Positions 1-6,789 of a DNA stretch of 64,000 bases are shown piece by piece. Below the pieces are notes generated by a model, which was given only the letters and a program-made list of their open reading frames with translations, was not told the DNA's origin and ran no database searches. Made by a program: the position numbers and the translations under genes. Each line of letters starts with the position of its first letter. The first letter of the stretch is position 1. The DNA comes from Mucilaginibacter rubeus (GTDB taxonomy: Bacteria; Bacteroidota; Bacteroidia; Sphingobacteriales; Sphingobacteriaceae): contig NZ_CP043450.1 of the NCBI RefSeq assembly GCF_003286415.2, positions 186,001 through 250,000 of the forward strand, read 5' to 3'.

Positions 1-293
1 GTAAAACTGTGATATACCTGGGCGTAAACCAATAGCTTATCATGATAGCTGGTAGCCCGTTGAATGCGCTCCTGGATCTGTTTACGCACCTTGCCCGAGT
101 TATATTCAAATACTTCGGCAGCTACTTCTTCCTTGTTTTTAAAGTTGCCGTAAATGCTGCCTTTGGTAAGGCCGGTAGCCTCGGTAAGGTCAGAAAGAGA
201 AGTGCCCGCGTACCCCTTTTTATTAAATACAGGTGAAGTACGCTCAATTATGAACTGACGCGTACGCTCGGCTTTTGACAATTCGTTTTCCAT
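1..293 (-). CDS. TetR/AcrR family transcriptional repressor, N-terminal part (runs off the window)
   Basis: The first 97 or so residues are visible on the minus strand, starting at the ATG complementary to 291-293. They contain a standard TetR_N helix-turn-helix: the segment TSLSDLTEATGLTKGSIYG is followed by FKNKEEV, the recognition helix and the start of helix 4. The ligand-binding domain lies outside the window. A 14-bp palindrome sits just upstream at 303-316, so autorepression is likely, and identical or near-identical palindromes precede the efflux gene and the SDR gene upstream. The inferred role is a repressor of the drug-efflux transporter and the oxidoreductase. The family call is firm; the inducer is unknown. 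Confidence 0.88.
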   Translation of the reverse strand, partial: MENELSKAERTRQFIIERTSPVFNKKGYAGTSLSDLTEATGLTKGSIYGNFKNKEEVAAEVFEYNSGKVRKQIQERIQRATSYHDKLLVYAQVYHSF

Positions 294-302
294 AATACAA
301 AT

Positions 303-316
303 ATACCAACTGGTAT
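303..316. promoter_or_regulatory. TetR-type operator upstream of the tetR gene
   Basis: The palindrome ATACCAACTGGTAT lies 10 bp upstream of the tetR start codon. It shares the ATACC-N4-GGTAT pattern with the sites at 1904-1917 and 2723-2736. Binding by the adjacent repressor is inferred. Confidence 0.7.
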
Positions 317-323
317 TTAGTTT

Positions 324-1865
324 TTAGTGATCACTAACAATAACAACAGGTCTGTTTTGTTTTTTACGGCTGATAACCAGGAACAGGAGCGGCATAGCCA
401 GTAAGAATACCAGGCCAGAAAACAGGTAAGCATCCAGGTAGCTTAGCAGTGATGATTGCCTGTTGATGGTGCTGTCGATAACTGCTATGGCCTTGTTATG
501 CGCGTCGAACGATGAGAAACCCCGGCTGCTGAAATAATTAGTTAACTTGGCTATCCTTGCCGTAGTTTGATCGTTAAAGATATTGATGTTCTGCAACAAG
601 TCACTGCGGTGCAACCCGAAACGTTGGGCTACGTAAGTATTGATAACCGCTATACCGAAGGATCCGCCTAACTGCCTCATCATATTATTAAGGGCTGTAC
701 CCTGTGGAATATCTTTAGGTTCAAGACCGGATACAGCCAAAGCGGTAAGCGGAACGGTTAATAACGCGATACCCATAGCCCTATAAATAAGCGGGCCAAC
801 AAGGTCGCCGGGGGATGCCTCCAGATTCATGTGCGACATTTGCCAGGTAAATGAGATGAAGATAACGAAGCCCGCGGTGATAATAACCAGCGGTGATACG
901 CCCTTCTTCAGCAGCGTTGCTGAAAACAACAAACCCACAATGGCCAGCACCGCGCCCGGTAATAAAATAAGGCCGGTAATGGTAGGCGGAAATAGTAACA
1001 CCCTTTGTGCAAGTACCGGTGTAAGGAATACGGATGTAAATAACCCAAAGCCGGTCACAAATGTAAGGATGGCGGCAACTGCCAGAGATTTACTTCGCAA
1101 TACACGCAAATCAATAACCGGGTTAGGGGTTGTCAATTCCCACCAGATAAATGTGCTTAACGAGATAACAGCTACAATAGTTAAAACGATAATGTAATTG
1201 GCAGAAAACCAATCGTCAGTTTCACCACGTTCCAGCACAGTTTGAAGCGATCCAATGCCTATGATCAGCAGGAGAATACCCCACCAATCTACACTTTTTA
1301 CTTTGGCTTTTATCTCAGGTTCGGTAACCAGCAATAAGCTTGATACGGTTACAGCGATACCGATAGGGATGTTAATGTAAAAGATCCATGGCCAGGTGTA
1401 ATGCTCGGTGATAAAACCACCAAGTGTAGGGCCAATTGTAGGGCCTAAAAACACGCCTACACCAAATAACGCGCTGGCTATGCTTACGCGCTCCTTACCA
1501 TAAACCTCAAATACAATGGCCTGCGATACTGATAGCAATGCACCGCCGCCAATGCCTTGCAAGAAGCGGAAGGCGACCAGCGTCCAGATATTTGAGGCCA
1601 GCCCGCACATAGCCGAAAAGAAGGTAAACGCGATGATGGAGCCGATATAATAATTGCGGCGACCGAGTTTTGTGGTCAAAAAGCTGGTCATGGGTATTAC
1701 TATAATGTTAGCTATGGCATAAGCCGTAATAACCCAGGAAGTATCTTCAAGCGTGGCGCCAAGGTTACCGCTCATGTGCGATAGGGCTACGTTTACTATT
1801 GAGGTATCTATCAGTTCCATGATAGCGGCGGCTATAACGGTTATGATAAGGATGCTTTTTTTCAT
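324..1865 (-). CDS. MFS drug efflux transporter, DHA2 (EmrB/QacA) family
   Basis: This 513-residue inner-membrane proton-driven multidrug exporter has the 14-helix DHA2 layout. The N-terminus carries the DHA2 signature MELIDTSIVNVAL at about 15-27. The motif A-like loop TTKLGRRNYYIG follows at about 65, motif B-like RFLQGIGGGALL at about 100, and a motif C-like stretch GVGVFLGPTIGPTLGG at about 135-150. Length is normal for EmrB. No HlyD/EmrA adaptor or TolC-like gene is visible on either side; partners could lie beyond the window edge or be encoded elsewhere. The tetR gene follows on the same strand, and a TetR-type palindrome lies 39 bp upstream of the start, so drug-inducible derepression is the likely control. 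Confidence 0.92.
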   Translation of the reverse strand: MKKSILIITVIAAAIMELIDTSIVNVALSHMSGNLGATLEDTSWVITAYAIANIIVIPMTSFLTTKLGRRNYYIGSIIAFTFFSAMCGLASNIWTLVAFRFLQGIGGGALLSVSQAIVFEVYGKERVSIASALFGVGVFLGPTIGPTLGGFITEHYTWPWIFYINIPIGIAVTVSSLLLVTEPEIKAKVKSVDWWGILLLIIGIGSLQTVLERGETDDWFSANYIIVLTIVAVISLSTFIWWELTTPNPVIDLRVLRSKSLAVAAILTFVTGFGLFTSVFLTPVLAQRVLLFPPTITGLILLPGAVLAIVGLLFSATLLKKGVSPLVIITAGFVIFISFTWQMSHMNLEASPGDLVGPLIYRAMGIALLTVPLTALAVSGLEPKDIPQGTALNNMMRQLGGSFGIAVINTYVAQRFGLHRSDLLQNINIFNDQTTARIAKLTNYFSSRGFSSFDAHNKAIAVIDSTINRQSSLLSYLDAYLFSGLVFLLAMPLLFLVISRKKQNRPVVIVSDH

Positions 1866-1903
1866 TGGAGTATGAATTATGTACTAATAATCGTCCTAAA
1901 AAA

Positions 1904-1917
1904 ATACCAATCGGTAT
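1904..1917. promoter_or_regulatory. TetR-type operator upstream of the DHA2 transporter
   Basis: The palindrome ATACCAATCGGTAT is the exact reverse complement of the site at 2723-2736, and poly-A/T flanks it on both sides (AAAAAATACC...GGTATTTTTTT). It lies between the SDR stop and the transporter start, where the transporter promoter must be. Confidence 0.72.
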
Positions 1918-1948
1918 TTTTTTAGGGTAAAAAAATTAAGCCAGAGAA

Positions 1949-2686
1949 TTATCTCTGGTGAAGGGCTTTCAGGGCTTCGGCTGGGTTTGACAGGAACAAG
2001 CGGTAAAATGGCTCGGTACCACCAACACGGATTTCGAAGTTATTGCTTTCAAAACCGGCAATAAACTCATCAGCAACCTGTGAAGCTGGGATACCGTTAT
2101 GACCACCAATCTCTGCCGAAAATTCGGTATCAACCAATGGTGGCATCAATTCAAATACTTTAACATTGGTATCTTCTAAAGCTACCCTTAACGAGATGGT
2201 ATATGAGTGTAAAGCAGCTTTACTTGCCGAATAGGTAGAGGTTTGTTTACCTGGCAAAAATGCAACTATTGATGATACGTTTACGATGGCAGCTTCGCTT
2301 TGTTGTTGTAAAACAGGCAACAATTTTTCATTTAAACGGATAACTGAAATATAGTTGGTAAACATTTCTGCTTGCGCGTTTTCGAAAACATTAGGCGTAG
2401 TAAGCAGGTCGTTGATTGATGCTGCACCGGCGTTATTGATCACTACGTTCAATTGAGGGAAATCTTTAGTCAGTTTTGCGGTTAACGCTTCTACATCACC
2501 TGCATTTGATATATCGGCTTTAATAGCAGTTACGTTTTGCAATTGGGCCGCTGCTTTATCCAAACGTTCCTGGTTACGGCCAACTATAATTACATGGTTA
2601 TTTTTAGCTGATAGTTGTTTTGCAATTTCAAAACCTATGCCGGCACTGCCGCCGGTAATAAGTACTGTATTTTGTGAGTTTTTCAT
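1949..2686 (-). CDS. Short-chain dehydrogenase/reductase (SDR), DltE-like
   Basis: This 245-residue classical SDR is cytosolic and NAD(P)-dependent. The Rossmann motif TGGSAGIG occurs near residue 12, NNAG near 85, the catalytic Ser in VNVSSIVAF, and the YSASK pair (Tyr and Lys) near 155. The start was placed at MKNSQNTV because a longer frame reaching 2749 would read through the TetR-type palindrome at 2723-2736; that palindrome marks promoter sequence. The gene lies upstream of the DHA2 transporter on the same strand and appears to share its operator. The substrate is unknown; a detoxification role beside an efflux pump is an inference. Confidence 0.9.
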   Translation of the reverse strand: MKNSQNTVLITGGSAGIGFEIAKQLSAKNNHVIIVGRNQERLDKAAAQLQNVTAIKADISNAGDVEALTAKLTKDFPQLNVVINNAGAASINDLLTTPNVFENAQAEMFTNYISVIRLNEKLLPVLQQQSEAAIVNVSSIVAFLPGKQTSTYSASKAALHSYTISLRVALEDTNVKVFELMPPLVDTEFSAEIGGHNGIPASQVADEFIAGFESNNFEIRVGGTEPFYRLFLSNPAEALKALHQR

Positions 2687-2722
2687 TTTGTTGAGTGTTA
2701 TTAATTTCGACAAGACAAAAAT

Positions 2723-2736
2723 ATACCGATTGGTAT
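2723..2736. promoter_or_regulatory. TetR-type operator upstream of the SDR gene
   Basis: The palindrome ATACCGATTGGTAT lies 37 bp upstream of the SDR start and matches the transporter site exactly in reverse complement. It is flanked by A and T runs like the other sites. Confidence 0.72.
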
Positions 2737-2834
2737 ATTTTTTTATCATCTTTCTGTCATTGTTGTAAATACTTGGTTTTTAAGGACGGAGGGGAGTTTG
2801 CGCTCGATTGGACGAGTACAATTGTTAGAAAACT

Positions 2835-2930
2835 ATGTCATTGCGAGGAGGAACGACGAAGCAATCTCGTAGCTATGCAAATCGAACATGCATTAGCTAC
2901 GAGATTGCCACGCTTCGCTCGGAATGACAT
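2835..2930. repeat. Interspersed palindromic repeat, family A copy 1
   Basis: A long imperfect inverted repeat begins ATGTCATTGCGAGG and ends CGGAATGACAT, with an inner arm built on GCAATCTCGTAGCT and its complement. It lies in the gap between the SDR gene and the 3' end of the lut operon. Related copies are at 5897-5978 and 45007-45098. A small frame crossing it (2695-2973, plus) is not considered a gene. Confidence 0.8.
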
Positions 2931-2959
2931 GAGTTTTTGGGATGTTTTGAAAAAGCCTT

Positions 2960-3553
2960 TTACGAAAGTATAAACACCGATAAACTCCTCGGCCCGTGGG
3001 CACCGATAACTAATGATTGCTCAATATCAGCCGTTTTTGAAGGACCGGAAATAAATGCGCCATAGCCGTAATCGGCCGCGCCAATGACCTGGTAGGCCTG
3101 GGCCATGGTAGGCACAAAATTATCTTTGCCAATCACAACTGCCAGATGCTGGGCAATAAAAGGTAATACCCGGCTGCCCATATCCTTTTCGGTGAGCCAA
3201 AGTGCGCCGTTTTCGGCAACGCCAAGTTTGGTGCGAAGTACCGTTAGTTCCACATCGGCAAAGTTGTGGCCGTCTTCGTGTTTTACGGTTTCGGCATAAA
3301 TGTAATCGCTCAGCTCATCAAGGGCCGATATGATCTTCACCCCTGGTTTAAATTCATTATTGATGATGGCTTTGATCTCGTCAAAACCATTCACCTCGTA
3401 AACAAAGCTGCCGCCTGCTGTAGCTATGGTTTTGTATTTTGATACCAGGTCCGTTCTGACATCGGTTAACGTATTCAATACCTCCATATCAGGCAGAGGC
3501 AAAGCTGCTGGCTGATTAAATTTTACAGCGGCTAATATTTTTTCGCGGCTCAT
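2960..3553 (-). CDS. lutC: LutC/YkgG-type LUD domain protein (lactate utilisation)
   Basis: This 197-residue protein consists of a single LUD domain, the family of LutC in the LutABC L-lactate-to-pyruvate oxidation complex. The start at MSREKILAAV overlaps the lutB stop by 4 bp (ATGA); an in-frame extension to 3586 would lie wholly inside lutB and is rejected. The C-terminus carries a glycine-rich stretch (IGAADYGYGAFISGPSKTADIE) and a final HGP motif, typical of the domain. It is the third gene of a translationally coupled three-gene operon. Family and operon order make the call strong; the substrate could be another 2-hydroxy acid. Confidence 0.9.
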   Translation of the reverse strand: MSREKILAAVKFNQPAALPLPDMEVLNTLTDVRTDLVSKYKTIATAGGSFVYEVNGFDEIKAIINNEFKPGVKIISALDELSDYIYAETVKHEDGHNFADVELTVLRTKLGVAENGALWLTEKDMGSRVLPFIAQHLAVVIGKDNFVPTMAQAYQVIGAADYGYGAFISGPSKTADIEQSLVIGAHGPRSLSVFILS

Positions 3554-4938
3554 GAGTTTTTTGCTCCTTTCCTTTTGGCATACCACTCGCCAAATGATTC
3601 GTCGGGTGCTTTAGGCATTTCTCTTTGGTTATACCAGGGGTTTAATTTATTGTTTACCGCGAATGGGGCATATTTAAATACCAGTCGACCGGTTTTGCCG
3701 CCCATACGGTATAGTGTCGGCGATGCCAGCGTTAAAGCCATGGCTTTCATGGCCATAGTTTTTGCTTTAGGCGAATATCCCTCCTTCACTATAACCTGCC
3801 GCCATTTATACAACTGATCATGAATATCAATCTTTACCGGGCATACATTACTGCACGAACCGCAAAGGGTAGAGGCAAAGGGCAGATCGGCATATTTTTT
3901 CATATCCAGGTTAGGGGCCAGGATAGAACCAATTGGCCCGGCAACGGCTGTATGATAACTATGCCCACCGCTTTTACGATAAACCGGGCAGGTGTTCATA
4001 CAGGCTCCACAACGGATACATTTTAATGAGTTGCGGAATTCCTCACGACCCAGTTGGATGCTGCGACCGTTATCAACAATAATAATATGAATTTCGCTGC
4101 CATCCTGCGGCTTGCTAAAATGGCTCGAATAGGTTGTAATTGGCTGTCCGGTGGCGCTGCGGGTAAGCAGGCGCAAAAATACACCCAGGTGCTTTCTTTC
4201 GGGAATGAGTTTTTCAATACCCATCGAGGCAATATGGATCTCGGCCAGGTGCGCCCCCATATCGGCATTGCCCTCATTGGTGCAAATCACAAATTCGCCG
4301 GTTTCCGCAACGGCGAAGTTAACACCCGTAAGTGCCGCGCGACGGGTTAAAAATACCTCGCGCAGATGCTGGCGGGCCGTTTCCGTCAATATTTTAGGAT
4401 CCGATTCGCCTTTGGCCGAACCTAAATGCTCGTGAAAAATATCGCCTATCTCTTCTTTCTTTTTGTGGATACACGGCAGCACGATGTGGCTTGGCGGTTC
4501 ATTGGCCAATTGTACAATGCGTTCGCCAAGGTCGGAATCAATTACGTCGATGCCATGGTCTTTCAGGTAGTCGTTCAAATGGCATTCCTCGGTAAGCATC
4601 GATTTACTTTTTACCATTTTGGTAATACCGCGTTGCTCAAGCAGGCTGTGTACAATCTGGTTATGCTCTGCAGCATCGGCAGCCCAATGTACTATGATGC
4701 CATTTTTAGTGGCGTTGGCCTCAAACTGCTCCAGGTAGGTGCTTAAGTTTGAGAGTACGTTAAATTTTATTTGCGATGCCGTTTCACGCAGTAATTCCCA
4801 TTCGGGGAGTTTATGCGCGGCAATATCCCTTTTGGCGCGTACCCACCACAGGGTTTCATCGTGCCAGTTTACACGGGGTTCATCGCGGTTAAAGTCGGCA
4901 GCTAAATGCGGGTGATCTTTGGTAGTGGTAGTACTCAT
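3550..4938 (-). CDS. lutB: LutB-type iron-sulfur protein (lactate utilisation)
   Basis: This 462-residue protein is the electron-transfer subunit of the LutABC complex. It has an N-terminal LUD domain and a C-terminal ferredoxin-like region with two 4Fe-4S motifs: CIRCGACMNTCP near residue 305 and LCGSCSNVCP near 355. A C-terminal helical tail of the LutB type follows. The start overlaps the lutA stop by 4 bp and the end overlaps lutC by 4 bp, so the three genes are almost certainly cotranscribed and translationally coupled. Length is normal for the family. Confidence 0.93.
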   Translation of the reverse strand: MSTTTTKDHPHLAADFNRDEPRVNWHDETLWWVRAKRDIAAHKLPEWELLRETASQIKFNVLSNLSTYLEQFEANATKNGIIVHWAADAAEHNQIVHSLLEQRGITKMVKSKSMLTEECHLNDYLKDHGIDVIDSDLGERIVQLANEPPSHIVLPCIHKKKEEIGDIFHEHLGSAKGESDPKILTETARQHLREVFLTRRAALTGVNFAVAETGEFVICTNEGNADMGAHLAEIHIASMGIEKLIPERKHLGVFLRLLTRSATGQPITTYSSHFSKPQDGSEIHIIIVDNGRSIQLGREEFRNSLKCIRCGACMNTCPVYRKSGGHSYHTAVAGPIGSILAPNLDMKKYADLPFASTLCGSCSNVCPVKIDIHDQLYKWRQVIVKEGYSPKAKTMAMKAMALTLASPTLYRMGGKTGRLVFKYAPFAVNNKLNPWYNQREMPKAPDESFGEWYAKRKGAKNS

Positions 4939-5675
4939 TGCATGCTGTGGTTTAAAATTTCGGCCACGTGAATTACTTTAACATCGCTGTTTTGGCGGCG
5001 TAAAATACCTTCGAGGTGCATAAGGCATGAAAGATCGGCCGAGGTGATGTATTGTGCCCCGTGTGATACGTGATCGGCCACGCGGTCTTTACCCATTTTG
5101 GCCGATACAGCTTCCTCAACCACGCAGAATGTTCCGCCGAAGCCGCAGCAATCGTCCTGGCGGCTTAACGGTACCAGTTCAAGTCCGTTAACCATATCAA
5201 GTAGTTGGGCCGGTTTGCTGAAAGGTTCCGCAACCAGTTCGCTCATCTGGGCTATGCGCAAACCACGCAAGCCGTGGCAGCTTTGGTGCAAGCCAACCCG
5301 GTAAGGGAAACTGGCCGACAGTTGTTTCACCCGTAATATATCAACCAAAAATTCGGTAAGCTCATAAACCTTTTTGCGGATCTCCGTTGCCTGTTCCTCT
5401 TTCCCATCAGCATGTAAATGCTCTTTGATGTGCAGAGTACAACTCCCCGAGGGACAAACGATATAATCGTATCCCGCAAAATTATCGACAAATAAATTAT
5501 TGCAACCGCCGGTTAAATGCTCATAGCCCGAATTGGCCATCGGCTGTCCGCAGCAGGTTTGATTTTTGGGGTAATGGACCTCACAGCCAAGTTTCTCCAG
5601 TAACTCCAGCGTGGCAATGGCCGCTTTGGGATAAAACTGGTCAACATAGCAAGGAACAAACAAGGCAACTCTCAT
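4935..5675 (-). CDS. lutA: LutA-type CCG-domain oxidoreductase subunit (lactate utilisation)
   Basis: This 246-residue protein has the two CCG (cysteine-rich) domains of LutA and the glycolate oxidase iron-sulfur subunit family. The first shows NQTCCGQPMANSG near residue 40 and the second QDDCCGFGGTF near 175, with SGSCT and HQSCHG cysteines between. It is the first gene of the lut operon. No regulator gene is adjacent. In the upstream gap (5676-5896) I see a possible minus-strand -7-like TAATATTG but nothing I can call firmly. Confidence 0.93.
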   Translation of the reverse strand: MRVALFVPCYVDQFYPKAAIATLELLEKLGCEVHYPKNQTCCGQPMANSGYEHLTGGCNNLFVDNFAGYDYIVCPSGSCTLHIKEHLHADGKEEQATEIRKKVYELTEFLVDILRVKQLSASFPYRVGLHQSCHGLRGLRIAQMSELVAEPFSKPAQLLDMVNGLELVPLSRQDDCCGFGGTFCVVEEAVSAKMGKDRVADHVSHGAQYITSADLSCLMHLEGILRRQNSDVKVIHVAEILNHSMQ

Positions 5676-5896
5676 CGTTTACACGTTTACTTTATTGGTT
5701 AAAGCAATATTAGCGTTTATAATTTGCACAACTATCCTTTGGTATCCTGTAGGCAAATTAAACGGTTATACACTAAACACCGAAAGTACAGCTAAGTGTG
5801 ATACGAGTTTTCAATTTTATTTGCAAAATGTTGACGTTTATTTGCAGAAAAGGGAGAATTGTCTGAGCCGGGATTTGGGACCCGTATATACCACCA

Positions 5897-5978
5897 CGTC
5901 ATTGCGAGGCACGAAGCAATCCCCGATTAGTAGAGCGGCTCTGTATAGTTTGGGATTGCTTCGTGCCTCGCAATGACG
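5897..5978. repeat. Interspersed palindromic repeat, family A copy 2
   Basis: A 27-nt perfect inverted repeat (5897-5923 with 5952-5978) begins CGTCATTGCGAGGCACG; the arms are separated by a 28-nt loop. It is the tidiest copy of family A. The rest of the gap 5676-6008 shows no convincing gene. A plus-strand frame at 5695-5976 is formed partly by this repeat and is rejected. Confidence 0.85.
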
Positions 5979-6008
5979 GTTGGATTAAGAAGTAGGGTAC
6001 GGAGGAAC

Positions 6009-6653
6009 TTACTGCACATACGATAACTTCACATCCTTATAAGCAGGTTTCTGAAGTTGTTTTTTTAATCCTTTAAAGCTTTCTGTAGGGCCTTGCGCAG
6101 CAAACATATTAATAAGCCAGGCTGGTACCGAGCCTCCGGGATCAAGATGTAGTGTGTAAATAATGCTCACATGGGCACTGTCAATGGGGGTAATAACCCA
6201 TCTGCCGGTTGAGTTTTCAACCCTCACAATGCCATCTTTGGCAGGTACCATGTTTGAGATGACCGGCGCATCGATAGTAACTACTTTGGTTTTGGGATCT
6301 TGGGTTACTTTTAAATGCGCCACAAAGTCGCGGTTATGCACCGGCCATGGAATATTTACCTCCGAGTAATAATATATATCTGAGGGAGATACTTCTTTAA
6401 TAACAGTGGCCGATTTGGTATGATAAACCCACTCGCTGCAGGTTTTAATATCCATTAGTACAGCTACCAACTGGGCCGCGGTAGCATTAACGGTACATTC
6501 TACTTTAATGGCTTTGATCTTTGAATCGGGAATGTGCCGGGTATAAACCCTGATGCCTTCCTTGTCGGTGCTTAGCGACCATGGCTCTTCAGGTCCTGCC
6601 ACGGCAAATTTGGCAATAAATAATAAAACGATGATAGATAATATCCTGCGCAT
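6009..6653 (-). CDS. Secreted START domain protein
   Basis: This 214-residue protein has an N-terminal signal peptide (MRRILSIIVLLFIAKFAVAG) followed by a START-type lipid-binding fold. Recognisable features are GIRVYTRHI near 33, the conserved WVYHTKSATVIKE and WPVHNRDFVAHL near 85-115, and a C-terminal helix with FKGLKKQLQ. It probably acts in the periplasm or outer-membrane lumen and may bind a lipid or hydrophobic ligand; the ligand is unknown. It stands alone behind a terminator that separates it from the rhamnosidase gene upstream. Confidence 0.85.
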   Translation of the reverse strand: MRRILSIIVLLFIAKFAVAGPEEPWSLSTDKEGIRVYTRHIPDSKIKAIKVECTVNATAAQLVAVLMDIKTCSEWVYHTKSATVIKEVSPSDIYYYSEVNIPWPVHNRDFVAHLKVTQDPKTKVVTIDAPVISNMVPAKDGIVRVENSTGRWVITPIDSAHVSIIYTLHLDPGGSVPAWLINMFAAQGPTESFKGLKKQLQKPAYKDVKLSYVQ

Positions 6654-6698
6654 GGTATAAGTGACTGTAAATAAGGTGTGACAAATTTATATACAAAA

Positions 6699-6723
6699 AC
6701 AGGCCGGGGTTGCCCCGGCCTGT
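6699..6723 (-). terminator. Rho-independent terminator of the rhamnosidase gene
   Basis: A perfect 11-bp GC-rich stem (ACAGGCCGGGG and its complement) has a 3-nt loop. On the minus strand it is followed by a T run, so it terminates transcription coming from the GH78 gene. Confidence 0.85.
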
Positions 6724-6789
6724 CAGTAAATGGTCATTTGATATGTGCAGATATTAAAATATGAAAATGCTATGGCATTTCTGGTAATA

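Noticed and set aside
2687-2749. Longer N-terminus for the SDR gene
   Set aside because: It contains the TetR-type palindrome and adds 21 residues that are not part of the SDR fold.
2695-2973. 92-codon plus-strand frame between the SDR and lut genes
   Set aside because: It crosses the SDR operator and the palindromic repeat; composition is not protein-like.
5695-5976. 93-codon plus-strand frame upstream of the lut operon
   Set aside because: Its second half is the family A palindromic repeat read as protein, and it has no family resemblance.
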